A DNA stretch of 64,000 nucleotides. It comes from Marininema mesophilum (GTDB lineage Bacteria > Bacillota > Bacilli > Thermoactinomycetales > DSM-45169). The notes beneath the pieces are model-generated. The model was not told the DNA's origin, made no database searches, and was given only the letters and a program-made list of their open reading frames with translations. A program made the position numbers and the translations under genes. The DNA is taken from positions 186,001 through 250,000 of the forward strand of contig NZ_FNNQ01000002.1 in the NCBI RefSeq assembly GCF_900106775.1, in the 5' to 3' direction. The stretch's first letter is position 1; the number at the start of each line of letters is the position of its first letter. This document shows positions 16,383 through 25,306 of this stretch, piece by piece.

Positions 16383-16928
16383 CTACTTGTCCAAGTATTC
16401 AGGGACAGGAACATGATCAAAAATTTCCCCGCTCTCAAAGGTTTTTACTAGATTACGTAACCAGGTATAATATAGCTTTGCTTTTGCTAGACGATTAAGG
16501 TCCATTTCTATGTTCGTTACTTCTTCAGGAGTGATCTCAGGATCATCCAATAAGCCATTTAAATTCTCTTCGGCTCGTGATAGGGCACGGGCATTCAGCT
16601 CAATTTCTTTATCCCACATGACACAGAAAAATTCAATGAAGGAACGAACTTGATCATGTTCAGCCTCATAAAGGTCTTTTCGAACCCCTTTTTGCCATTT
16701 TTTGTGGACTAGTTTTAGAGCTGATAGCGCACGAACGCCAGTGCTCATACTAGTTTTGCTCATACCAGTCAGGTCCATCATTTCATCCAGTGTCATCGGA
16801 TCTTCATGAAAAAACATCGTTCCGTAAAGACGGCCCATGGAAGGACTTAGTCCATACATCGCCATTGTCTCGGTGAGGGACTCAATGTAAGCACGCCGTG
16901 CTTCTTCAATCTTTGTAGGGGTGACCAA
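16383..16928 (-). CDS. gbsR: GbsR-type choline-sensing transcriptional repressor
   Basis: The 181-residue protein is a winged helix-turn-helix regulator: MYGLSPSMGRLYGTMFFHEDP leads into the recognition region LTGMSKTSMSTGVRALSALKLV, the pattern of GbsR (a MarR-like family). In B. subtilis GbsR represses gbsAB and the choline importer OpuB and is relieved by choline. The TTG start is placed seven to nine bases after AGGAGGG. The gene sits beside the choline symporter and gbsAB genes, exactly the expected target set. Confidence 0.92.
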   Translation of the reverse strand: MVTPTKIEEARRAYIESLTETMAMYGLSPSMGRLYGTMFFHEDPMTLDEMMDLTGMSKTSMSTGVRALSALKLVHKKWQKGVRKDLYEAEHDQVRSFIEFFCVMWDKEIELNARALSRAEENLNGLLDDPEITPEEVTNIEMDLNRLAKAKLYYTWLRNLVKTFESGEIFDHVPVPEYLDK

Positions 16929-16974
16929 AGGGTACCCTCCTTTTTAAGGGGAAAATCACAAACAGCATTGCAAT

Positions 16975-17009
16975 CTGTATATACAGTTTATATTGTACGG
17001 TTTTGTCAA
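16975..17009 (-). promoter_or_regulatory. gbsR promoter with a palindrome over the -10
   Basis: On the minus strand TTGACA (17009-17004) is followed 17-18 bases later by CTGTAT/TGTATA, which lies inside the perfect palindrome CTGTATATACAG (16975-16986). The half-site CTGTA also occurs in the inverted repeat before gbsA, suggesting GbsR autoregulation. Confidence 0.5.
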
Positions 17010-17015
17010 TCGAAA

Positions 17016-17046
17016 TTCACCCCTTGTTTGTTAACCAAGGGGTGAA
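17016..17046 (-). terminator. hairpin ending the choline symporter transcript
   Basis: Arms TTCACCCCTTG/CAAGGGGTGAA, 11 perfect pairs, immediately after the symporter stop on the minus strand. The following T-run is weak. Confidence 0.6.
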
Positions 17047-17058
17047 TGAGGAAATAAA

Positions 17059-18687
17059 TTAAGTAATCTTACGTGGGTTGTGTAGAGGAACGGGGGGACT
17101 TAGCTTTGTAGTAAGCTTAGAGACAACGTAAATCGTGATCAGGCTACATACCATTGCAAAGGTACGGAAGGGAAAGAGTACTACTCCTTCATGGATCATG
17201 GGGTAAGGCAGGAAATGCGGAATGTTAAAAACAGGTTCTCCTCCGCCAATGCGGAGAATAAAGGCGACGATGATACCAGCGACGGAGCCATACCAGTTCG
17301 CTGATTTAGAGAAGAGTGCCATCGTTAGTTGAGGAAAAAGCATGCAATAGACAAAATCACTACAAAGAACCCATAGTTCACTTACACTCTTCACATTGAG
17401 AGCGATGATAGTGGCGGCTACCCCAACGAGCAAAATGGCTCGTTGTATTACTTTTCCAAGTTCTTTAGCAGTTGCCTTCGGTTTGAAGAGAGGTCGATAA
17501 ACATTCCAGGAAGACATGCTTGCCGCAGATAAGATAGAAGCGTCCACAGAGGACATCACCGCCGCTGCTAATGCGCCCAACCCAACTGCAGCTACAAAAC
17601 TAGGTGTTAGATAGCGAAGCACATACGGGAACACCATGGCTGCGTTTTCCGGTTTGGGAAATCCCAGTGCTGTCCAGTCTGCATTATAACCAATAATCCC
17701 CACTAGCATGGATGGGACAGCTACGATCAAGGCGACACCTCCAGCCATGATAGATAACCACATGGCGATCGATGCACTTTTGGAAGAGAGAACACGTTGA
17801 AAGTATACTTGCCAAGGAATTCCACCGAAGAGAAGTAGGAAGGCAAGGTCCCACCATTGCCAGTACTTATCTCCCCAGCTAGGGTCTTTCCAACCGTTTA
17901 ATGGAGGGAAAAAACTGGCGTAGTTGGTTCCATTTTTACCAATACTGGACACATATTGTGTCCAGTTCTCCTGTAGCCCTCCAGTATGTTTCATGGCGAA
18001 GGGAACGATGAGGAAAAGACCTACAATAATGATGGACAATTGTACAGCATCCGTGTAGGCCACAGACCACATACCACCTACCACAGTATAGGCGATAGCA
18101 AAGATAGCGGAGATGATGATGGATGTGGTGAAGTCGAGTCCAAGGATCGTACCAAAGGTAGTGCCCAATGCGGTTAAGATAGCTCCGCTCCAGAAAATTT
18201 CTCCGGCTAACGCTGGTAGAAAGAGAACAGCGGCGATTTTTTTCCCAAAGCGTGCTTCAAGTGGATCGATCATCGTTGTAAATTCATAGTTACGCATCCG
18301 GCGTGCGTAAAAAATACCAGCGATTATCAAACTGATCGCATAGGCCCAGGGAGCTTGCGCCCAGACAAGACCAGGACTATAGGTGGCCTCGGCGGTTCCA
18401 TTGATATAACCTCCACCGACCCAGGTAGCACTCATCGAGAACATCCCGATCCAGAGAGGGATCGACCTTCCTGCTAACATCATGCCTTGTAATCCAGTAT
18501 CGTTTTTATTCCCGGCATAGACACCGATGAAGTAAATGATAAAGAAGAAAAAAAGCATAAAGATTAAGCCTGTCCAAAAAATATCACGACCACTGAGGGT
18601 AGCGTATACCAATAGAAATACAGCTAGGACTCCAATCCCGATAAACCCGATGATGTTCCAGTTAGGTTTGTTAGATGTGCCACCCAT
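17059..18687 (-). CDS. sodium:solute symporter resembling the high-affinity choline transporter CHT (SLC5A7)
   Basis: The 542-residue protein has about 13 hydrophobic helices and the sodium:solute symporter fold. The segments SATWVGGGYINGTAEATYSPG, IDPLEARFGKK and GGMWSVAYTDAVQL are strikingly like animal high-affinity choline transporters of the SLC5A7 group. It should import choline with sodium across the plasma membrane. It lies between gbsR and gbsA, diverging from gbsA, so the locus has import, sensing and oxidation together. B. subtilis uses ABC and BCCT systems instead. Its ATG has only a moderate AAGGGG site upstream. Proline or another quaternary amine is an alternative substrate. 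Confidence 0.85.
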   Translation of the reverse strand: MGGTSNKPNWNIIGFIGIGVLAVFLLVYATLSGRDIFWTGLIFMLFFFFIIYFIGVYAGNKNDTGLQGMMLAGRSIPLWIGMFSMSATWVGGGYINGTAEATYSPGLVWAQAPWAYAISLIIAGIFYARRMRNYEFTTMIDPLEARFGKKIAAVLFLPALAGEIFWSGAILTALGTTFGTILGLDFTTSIIISAIFAIAYTVVGGMWSVAYTDAVQLSIIIVGLFLIVPFAMKHTGGLQENWTQYVSSIGKNGTNYASFFPPLNGWKDPSWGDKYWQWWDLAFLLLFGGIPWQVYFQRVLSSKSASIAMWLSIMAGGVALIVAVPSMLVGIIGYNADWTALGFPKPENAAMVFPYVLRYLTPSFVAAVGLGALAAAVMSSVDASILSAASMSSWNVYRPLFKPKATAKELGKVIQRAILLVGVAATIIALNVKSVSELWVLCSDFVYCMLFPQLTMALFSKSANWYGSVAGIIVAFILRIGGGEPVFNIPHFLPYPMIHEGVVLFPFRTFAMVCSLITIYVVSKLTTKLSPPVPLHNPRKIT

Positions 18688-18859
18688 GAAGGATATTCAA
18701 CCCCTTTTTTGATACCTACTCGTAGGATGAGTTTGCCGAAAGCATCGTCTTCAGTATCTCCGACGGGGAAGCAGGGTATTCTACACCGAAAATAGGAGCG
18801 TTGGGATGGTGCTATAAAATGAAAGCATAACGAAATGTACATAATAAAAAGGGGACGGG

Positions 18860-18889
18860 TTGTCAAATCGGAAAGGGAAATGGTATTAT
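18860..18889 (+). promoter_or_regulatory. gbsAB promoter, extended -10
   Basis: TTGTCA (18860-18865), 18-base spacer and TATTAT (18884-18889) preceded by TG at the extended -10 position. The predicted start near 18896 lies directly in front of the inverted repeat. Confidence 0.7.
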
Positions 18890-18901
18890 TAGAATTAAAC
18901 A

Positions 18902-18927
18902 GTTCGTACAGAAAAAACTGTACAAAC
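18902..18927 (+). promoter_or_regulatory. candidate GbsR operator, roadblock position
   Basis: GTTCGTACAG and CTGTACAAAC form a 10-base inverted repeat with one mismatch around six As. It lies just after the predicted transcription start of gbsA. In B. subtilis GbsR is described as blocking elongation from an operator downstream of the gbsAB promoter, so the position fits. Confidence 0.6.
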
Positions 18928-18943
18928 AATAAGGGGTGAAACC

Positions 18944-20416
18944 TTGGAAACGAAAAAAATGTTTGTGAATGGCAAATGGATCGGAGCAGAGTCTGGAGAA
19001 ACTCGAGAAATTATCAACCCATTTAATCAGGAGACGGTCGCCATCGTTCCTGAAGCGGGTCGTGAAGATACACAAAAAGCGATTCAGGCGGCAAGGGCTG
19101 CTTTTGACAATGGAGAATGGCCGCATACGCCTGCTACAGAACGAGGGAAGAAGCTATTTGAGGTAGCAGCCCTTATTGAGCAGAATAATGAAGAATTGGC
19201 AAAGCTAGAAACCCTCGATACTGGTAAAACCCTTGTGGAAAGTCGCGCGGACATGGAAGATATTGCAGGCGTATTTCGCTATTATGCAGGATTAGCAGAT
19301 AAAGATGGTGGTGAAACGATCGATCCGCCGATGCCGGATGCGACTAGCCAAGTGGTCCGTGAACCCGTTGGGGTTTGTGGCATGATCACCCCATGGAATT
19401 ATCCGTTACTTCAGGCCTCATGGAAGCTCGCCCCCGCCTTAGCAGCTGGATGTACGTTGGTTATCAAACCCAGTGAAATTACACCATTAACTACCTTGAA
19501 AATAGCCGAGTTGATGGAAGAGGTTGGATTTCCGACAGGTGTTGTCAATGTTGTGACGGGCCCAGGGGCAACGGTAGGTGCAGAGTTAGCAGAATCTAAT
19601 CAAGTCGATTTAGTTTCCTTCACAGGGGGAATTGAAACAGGACGAAAAGTGATGCAGGCCGCTAGCGGCAATATGAAAAAAATTGCTCTCGAATTGGGTG
19701 GTAAAAACCCCAATATCGTTTTCGCGGATGGTGACTTTGAGACCACTGTGGATTATGCGATGAATGCTGTTTATTTTCATGCTGGACAAGTTTGCTCCGC
19801 AGGAGCTCGATTAATCATCGAAGAGAGCCTCCACGATAAGTTTGTGGATGAGCTTGTAAAACGGGTGAAAAAAATCCGTCTCGGTAATGGGATGGATGAA
19901 TCTACCCAAATCGGTCCGCTTACTTCAGCAGAGCATCGTGCAAAGGTAGAAGGCTATATTCAAGTAGGTCAAGAAGAAGGAGCTAAACTCCTCATCGGTG
20001 GAAAACGGCCGGAAGGACCCGAGTTTGAAAAAGGATTTTTCCTAGAGCCTACGATCTTTGATGGATGCGATGCACGTATGAGGATTGTGCAAGAGGAAAC
20101 TTTTGGTCCAATCTTGACGATTGAAACCTTTAAGACGGAGGAAGAAGCGATTGCCCTTGCCAATGACTCTGTATATGGGTTAGCAGGTGCTGTTTGGACT
20201 CAGAATATGAATCGAGCTCAGCGTGTAAGTCGGAGCTTACGAATGGGGACAGTTTGGATTAATGATTTTCACCCCTATTTCCCTCAAGCACCTTGGGGCG
20301 GCTATAAGCAATCAGGCATTGGCCGTGAGCTTGGTAAAACAGGGCTAGAAGAGTACACCGAACAGAAACACATCTTCAAAAATCTGAACCCACAACCGAT
20401 GGGTTGGTTCAACTAA
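18944..20416 (+). CDS. gbsA: betaine aldehyde dehydrogenase
   Basis: The 490-residue enzyme has the full aldehyde dehydrogenase set: PWNYPLLQASWKLAPALAAG, VSFTGGIETG, LELGGKNP with the general-base Glu, and the nucleophile Cys in AGQVCSAGARL. It oxidises betaine aldehyde to glycine betaine with NAD in the cytosol. TTG 18944 is used as the start since AAGGGGTG lies upstream. It is the first gene of a two-gene operon with gbsB, 27 bases apart, behind a promoter and candidate GbsR operator. Confidence 0.93.
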   Translation: METKKMFVNGKWIGAESGETREIINPFNQETVAIVPEAGREDTQKAIQAARAAFDNGEWPHTPATERGKKLFEVAALIEQNNEELAKLETLDTGKTLVESRADMEDIAGVFRYYAGLADKDGGETIDPPMPDATSQVVREPVGVCGMITPWNYPLLQASWKLAPALAAGCTLVIKPSEITPLTTLKIAELMEEVGFPTGVVNVVTGPGATVGAELAESNQVDLVSFTGGIETGRKVMQAASGNMKKIALELGGKNPNIVFADGDFETTVDYAMNAVYFHAGQVCSAGARLIIEESLHDKFVDELVKRVKKIRLGNGMDESTQIGPLTSAEHRAKVEGYIQVGQEEGAKLLIGGKRPEGPEFEKGFFLEPTIFDGCDARMRIVQEETFGPILTIETFKTEEEAIALANDSVYGLAGAVWTQNMNRAQRVSRSLRMGTVWINDFHPYFPQAPWGGYKQSGIGRELGKTGLEEYTEQKHIFKNLNPQPMGWFN

Positions 20417-20443
20417 AGAGAATCACGAGGAGGCTGAACACTA

Positions 20444-21652
20444 ATGACCATGCGATTTGAACAAATGATGGATCAGAAGAATTTTATTATGCCAACCAAA
20501 GTAGTATCTGGAATTGGTGCTTCTAAGCAAGCTGCAGATGAAATTAAAGCGTTGGGCGTTACGAAGGCAATGATTGTAACCGATAATGGGATTTATCAAG
20601 CCGGGATTATTGATCCTATCGCTGAATCCTTGCAGGCGGCAGGTCTAGGAGTTTATATTTTCCACGAGATTCAAGGAGAACCGGATACCGATCTCATAGC
20701 AAAAGGAAGTAGCATCTATAAAGAACAGGGCTGTGATGGCTTGGTAGCGATTGGTGGGGGTAGCTCCATGGATACAGCCAAAGCTATCGGAGTAGAAGCG
20801 GTTCACCCTGAACCACTTTTAACCTATGAAGCATCAGATGCTGGGAAACCTCTGGAAAATCGAATTCCTCCCCTTACCACGATCCCGACAACAGCGGGTA
20901 CTGGATCTGAAGTAACCCAGTGGGCAGTGATTAAAGACCCTGTACGAGAAATCAAATTTAACGTGGGTGGCCCTTTGATCCCAGCACATCTAGCAATCAT
21001 CGATCCTGAGCTCCATATGTCGATGCCGCCTCATATTACAGCAGCAACGGGTGTAGATGCGCTATCCCATGCCATTGAGTGTTACACCATGCATCAGTCT
21101 CAGCCGATCACCGATGCTTTTGCATTACTGGCCATTGAATATGCAGCGAAATATCTGCGTCGCGCCTACGCCAATGGCAGTGACATTGAAGCACGTTATG
21201 GTATGGCTCAAGCTGCTATGTTAGCAGGGCTTTCCTATGGTAGTGACTCAGCAGGTGCGGCTCATGCAATGGCTCAGACCCTTGGTGGGATGGTTCCCGT
21301 CATGCATGGTCAGTGTGTGTCTGCTATGCTCCCTCCAGTTATGGAATTTAACTGGATGGGCTTCCCTGAGAAATTTGCCCGGATTGCTGAAGCGATGGGT
21401 GTAGACACGGAAGGGATGACCTTGGAAGAAGCAGCAAAATCTGCTGTCATTGCAGTTGAAGAGTTAGTGGCGGATGTCGAAATCCCCAGCTTGATCGAGC
21501 AAGGGGTGGATCCAGAACAAATCGAACGGTACGCTCAAGCTGCTCTTGAAGATCCGCAAACCTTTGGGAACCCACGTGTGATTAAACGGGTAGAGGACTA
21601 TCAATGGATTTACCGTCGTTCCCTTGGTCTGGAAGACTCCACACTGTATTGA
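20444..21652 (+). CDS. gbsB: choline dehydrogenase, iron-containing alcohol dehydrogenase type
   Basis: The 402-residue protein is a type III alcohol dehydrogenase: GGGSSMDTAKAIG in the nucleotide-binding half, TTAGTGSEVTQWAV, and the metal site pattern with ATGVDALSHAIE, HAMAQTLGG and VMHGQC. GbsB converts choline to betaine aldehyde, the step before GbsA. GAGGAGG precedes the ATG by 10 bases. The unit ends at a strong terminator. Confidence 0.93.
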   Translation: MTMRFEQMMDQKNFIMPTKVVSGIGASKQAADEIKALGVTKAMIVTDNGIYQAGIIDPIAESLQAAGLGVYIFHEIQGEPDTDLIAKGSSIYKEQGCDGLVAIGGGSSMDTAKAIGVEAVHPEPLLTYEASDAGKPLENRIPPLTTIPTTAGTGSEVTQWAVIKDPVREIKFNVGGPLIPAHLAIIDPELHMSMPPHITAATGVDALSHAIECYTMHQSQPITDAFALLAIEYAAKYLRRAYANGSDIEARYGMAQAAMLAGLSYGSDSAGAAHAMAQTLGGMVPVMHGQCVSAMLPPVMEFNWMGFPEKFARIAEAMGVDTEGMTLEEAAKSAVIAVEELVADVEIPSLIEQGVDPEQIERYAQAALEDPQTFGNPRVIKRVEDYQWIYRRSLGLEDSTLY

Positions 21653-21658
21653 TTCATT

Positions 21659-21694
21659 CACAAAAAAGACTTCCTTTGGGAAGTCTTTTTTGTG
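21659..21694 (+). terminator. terminator of the gbsAB operon
   Basis: Perfect 16-pair stem CACAAAAAAGACTTCC / GGAAGTCTTTTTTGTG with loop TTTG. Confidence 0.9.
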
Positions 21695-21791
21695 TTGAAT
21701 TTGTATTGCTCTCATCCGCTTTCGTACTAAGCGGCTAGGAGAAGGATTCATATACTTATAGGAAGGAGAGTAAGGAGATGATTTCTATTAT

Positions 21792-22571
21792 ATGGTGAAA
21801 ATTGTTGTTGACCCAGGTCATGGAGGGAATGATTTAGGAGTAGTTGTGGGGGACTTGCGAGAGAAGGATTTGACCCTTCAACTATCTCTTAGGATGAGAG
21901 GCTATCTGATGAGTCGATATCGTGTTCATGTCTGTATGACAAGGACAACCGATCGTACACTTAGTCTTTTAGAACGAGTTGCGTATGCTAATCAGTTGAA
22001 TGCCGACTTTTTTTGCTCCCTTCACATCAATTCGGGTGGGGAGAAGGGATGGGAAAGTTATGTGAAGAGTACCTCAACGCCGAATGCATATTTAACTGCA
22101 CAACATCGACTTCATTCCAAGGTAATGAGTCTTCTGGAACCCTACAAGATCATCGACCGTGGAGAAAAACAGGCGGATTTTTATGTTCTTCGTTACACAA
22201 GGATGCCTGGGGTGCTTTTGGAGTCTTTATTTATCGATACCATGAAGGAGCGACGATACTTACAAAATCACTCCTTTATGACGACGTTGGCTCATGCAAT
22301 GGGAGAAGGGGTTGCTAGAGCTTTGCAATTATCTTCTAGACGGGCCGGGATCGTCTATCGAATTATCGCGGGCTCCTTTTTGGATCGAGACCTAGCGGTA
22401 GCAAGACAGCGGTTTCTACGACTAGGGGGTATTGAATCGATCATCATGAATGTGGGATTATCCCAGAAATACTACCAGGTTCAAGCCGGTGCTTTTCAAG
22501 TTCGTTCAAATGCAGAGGCGCGCTTGCAACGGATCCAGCGGATGGGACTGACCCATGTTTTTATCGGATAG
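21792..22571 (+). CDS. N-acetylmuramoyl-L-alanine amidase with SPOR domain (CwlC-like)
   Basis: Residues 1-180 form an Amidase_3 domain: VVDPGHGGNDLG (His), REKDLTLQL (Glu), CSLHINSG (His) and GVLLESLFID (Glu), the zinc site and catalytic Glu. Residues about 185-258 carry a SPOR repeat (IVYRIIAGSFLDRDLA, then YYQVQAGAF), which binds denuded glycan. There is no signal peptide, as in B. subtilis CwlC, which acts when the mother cell lyses. AAGGAG is about 15 bases before the ATG, unusually far, so the start may need checking. A spore-release role is inferred. Confidence 0.85.
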   Translation: MVKIVVDPGHGGNDLGVVVGDLREKDLTLQLSLRMRGYLMSRYRVHVCMTRTTDRTLSLLERVAYANQLNADFFCSLHINSGGEKGWESYVKSTSTPNAYLTAQHRLHSKVMSLLEPYKIIDRGEKQADFYVLRYTRMPGVLLESLFIDTMKERRYLQNHSFMTTLAHAMGEGVARALQLSSRRAGIVYRIIAGSFLDRDLAVARQRFLRLGGIESIIMNVGLSQKYYQVQAGAFQVRSNAEARLQRIQRMGLTHVFIG

Positions 22572-22581
22572 AGAGAGTGGA

Positions 22582-23394
22582 CTATTCCTTTTGTGAAGTA
22601 AGGTAAAAGAGCCCTGCCCCAACGGTTTCTACCTCCACGCGGGGGTGGTATTGCCAGACCGTTTCACGTAACCGCTGTTTTTTCTCTTCGTGGAGGGAGT
22701 CACTCATTCGCCACTCTTCAGGGTAAAAAGCATGGAGTTGGGCTAGCTCCTGATTGAGCTGTGCCATTGCATGATCCGCCCATGTGAGGTCCTGGTGTTC
22801 AATCCAGCCTTGAAGCCAATACTCTAATTCTCCGACGGCTTCTGGAATGGATAGGAGTAGAGGGAGGGTATGACGTCGATCCGGTAGCCTATGGCTCCAT
22901 TCTCGATGTTGGAGTTGTTGATCAAAATTCTCAACGATCTCCCCTGTTCTAAGATGGATTCCTAGACTCACCAGATCATCTTTTTTTCGATCACATAGAA
23001 AAGAAATCTGGTAATGAAGAGCAAGCCATGGTTCATAGGGAAGAGAGTCCCTCCGTTGCACTCGTCGGCTGTTATCCTCATATAGACGAACAAAACGGCC
23101 GTTTTTGCGTGCAGAAAGAAGCATTTGTTGAAAACGTGGGGCTCCTGAGGTGAGAAGATCCTCACGAACTCCAGGAGGGGCCTTCCCTGGTTCAAAGGTG
23201 AATAACAGTGTGGCGGGCTGAGGTTCCAAGCCCATCTTCTCTACATACATCCAATAAAAAGGGCGGTGGATAAGATCCTTATCCACTTGTATCGATAGAC
23301 GGCTCTCTATATAGTCTGGATGCGTCTCGATGATCTGACAGCCATATGCTTCTAAATATCGAAGGGCTAAGGATCTAACTTGGCTGGGTTCCAT
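22582..23394 (-). CDS. yqhG: YqhG family protein
   Basis: The 270-residue protein matches the Bacillus YqhG family in length and in its pattern of alternating conserved aromatic and charged residues (YLEAYGCQIIETHPDY, then IHRPFYWMYVEKMG). Its function is unknown. It overlaps the yqhH helicase gene by 20 bases and is cotranscribed with it. The pair diverges from the glycine cleavage operon, as in B. subtilis where yqhG-yqhH neighbours gcvT, which supports the identification. Confidence 0.85.
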   Translation of the reverse strand: MEPSQVRSLALRYLEAYGCQIIETHPDYIESRLSIQVDKDLIHRPFYWMYVEKMGLEPQPATLLFTFEPGKAPPGVREDLLTSGAPRFQQMLLSARKNGRFVRLYEDNSRRVQRRDSLPYEPWLALHYQISFLCDRKKDDLVSLGIHLRTGEIVENFDQQLQHREWSHRLPDRRHTLPLLLSIPEAVGELEYWLQGWIEHQDLTWADHAMAQLNQELAQLHAFYPEEWRMSDSLHEEKKQRLRETVWQYHPRVEVETVGAGLFYLTSQKE

Positions 23395-25099
23395 CCATCA
23401 ACACTTCCCGTCTCTCAATTTCTGACCGTACTTCTTCTTCAGCAATGGTAAATTTATCCCCCAGTATGTTGAGTTTTTCTTTGATCTCTGTGTCATCCTG
23501 AGACTCTAGCATAATACGCATTAGGTTTTTCTCCACATCTTCGTTTAAGCCCATTTGCTCCAGAATGGTGTCCACTTCTCCAATAACAGAGCGAAACATA
23601 TCGATCTTTTCATGAAGAAGCCAGACAATATGTTCTTCGATAGTATTTTCGGTCGCAAAGTTAAAGATTGTTACATCTTGGGATTGACCTAAGCGGTGAA
23701 CACGACCGATCCTTTGTTCGACTCGCATCGGATTCCAAGGCAGATCGTAGTTAATGATGTGGTGACAGAATTGAAGGTTGATTCCTTCTCCTCCAGCCTC
23801 GGTTGCAACCATCACCTGGGCGCGATTTTGGAAGATCTCTCGCATCCAATCCTTTTTATTGCGTGCAAAGCCACCACGGTAGGGAACAGCATAGATATCC
23901 CGTTCATTGAGAGCGCGAATCAATAGGTCCTGGGTAGCTCGATATTCGGTGAAAATAATCACCTTATCATTAATTTCCTGTACAAGTCGAAGTGCTTCTT
24001 CAACTTTTGATTGAGTTTCCACAGCGCGGAGTAGTTCAACAAGTTGAGTAATTTCGGGTGAAAGGGTATCTTTTCCTTCCGTTCCCCGTTTAAGCAACTT
24101 AAAAAGGGTAAGGAAAGCAGCATCTCGGCTACTACATACCTCCCTTTGCAAAGTGATCAAAGAGAGAAGGCTTTTTAACTGACTATGGGCGGACTGATAC
24201 TGCTCTCGGACAAACTGAGTTATTCCATCGTACAGGGCGCGTTCAGCAGGAGAGAGTGTGATGGGTATAGTACGGACATGACGTTTGGTAAAGGCGATAT
24301 GTCCATCACTCCGCTTATTGCGAATCATGACCCGGCGTACCTCATCCCGTAGCTGTTCTTCATTTTTAGGCTTTCGCTTGCCAGCTACATACGTGGTGTT
24401 GAAGGAGGTTTGCTGGCCCAATTGGCCCGGTTTTAATAACGTGACCAGGTTGTACAACTCGTGTAGATCATTTTGAATGGGTGTTGCTGTAAGCAGGAGG
24501 GAGTACTTTTTCTTCATTTCATTAATGAATTGCCAGTTTTTTGTGCGTCGATTTTTTAATTTATGAGCTTCGTCAACGATCAGGAGGTCATAGTGGCGAT
24601 TAAGTACTTTACTTCGATGGGGATCTCGTTTTGCTGTGTCAATCGAAGCAACGAGAATATCATATTGCTCCCACATCCACTCTTTTTTCTGTGGTGTGGC
24701 AGGAATTTGGAACTTTTGATTTAATTCACGGGTCCATTGGATGACGAGGGAAGAAGGGACAAGGATGAGAGCGCTTTTGACAAGCCCCCGTACCATGTAC
24801 TCTTTTAGAATAAGACCAGCTTCAATGGTTTTACCAAGGCCTACTTCATCAGCTAGAATAGCTCGTCCTTTCATTTCTCCTAGAACACGTTGGGCGGTTT
24901 CGATTTGGTGGGGTAGAGGGTCAAATCCAGTAACATATTCCAAACAACGGAGGGTGTCAAAATCAGGAATACGTTGGTGATCAGCCGCTTCCAAGGCAAG
25001 CCGATAACCTTCCCATGTGGACCATCCAGCATCTTGATCCATGTTTTTTAGAAAATTGTTTAACCATGTACGATCCATACGAATAGGTATAGATTCCAT
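23375..25099 (-). CDS. yqhH: SNF2-family DEAD/DEAH helicase-like ATPase YqhH
   Basis: The 574-residue protein has the SNF2 motifs in order: ADEVGLGKTIEAG (Walker A, motif I), VDEAHKLKN (motif II, DEAH), TATPIQND (motif III), VATEAGGEGINLQ (motif V) and QRIGRVHRLGQ (motif VI). Such proteins move on double-stranded DNA or remodel bound proteins using ATP. The precise role of YqhH is unknown. GGAGG precedes the ATG. It is the first gene of a two-gene operon with yqhG. Confidence 0.92.
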   Translation of the reverse strand: MESIPIRMDRTWLNNFLKNMDQDAGWSTWEGYRLALEAADHQRIPDFDTLRCLEYVTGFDPLPHQIETAQRVLGEMKGRAILADEVGLGKTIEAGLILKEYMVRGLVKSALILVPSSLVIQWTRELNQKFQIPATPQKKEWMWEQYDILVASIDTAKRDPHRSKVLNRHYDLLIVDEAHKLKNRRTKNWQFINEMKKKYSLLLTATPIQNDLHELYNLVTLLKPGQLGQQTSFNTTYVAGKRKPKNEEQLRDEVRRVMIRNKRSDGHIAFTKRHVRTIPITLSPAERALYDGITQFVREQYQSAHSQLKSLLSLITLQREVCSSRDAAFLTLFKLLKRGTEGKDTLSPEITQLVELLRAVETQSKVEEALRLVQEINDKVIIFTEYRATQDLLIRALNERDIYAVPYRGGFARNKKDWMREIFQNRAQVMVATEAGGEGINLQFCHHIINYDLPWNPMRVEQRIGRVHRLGQSQDVTIFNFATENTIEEHIVWLLHEKIDMFRSVIGEVDTILEQMGLNEDVEKNLMRIMLESQDDTEIKEKLNILGDKFTIAEEEVRSEIERREVLMDGTQPS

Positions 25100-25306
25100 C
25101 CAGATACCTCCGTCGGAATTAGAATGAACAATCCATCCTAGTATGAGTGTATTTTCCTCTCATTATGTGTCAGAGACCTAGAAAAGGAAGGGTGTGAACT
25201 AGGGCGGAGGTGTCTAGAGACGAATGATGGTTTTTTCAGAAGCCGTTCACGAATGACAACCTATTCATATTGTAGTAGGAACAGAAGATGGGATGGGGGG
25301 ATAGAT

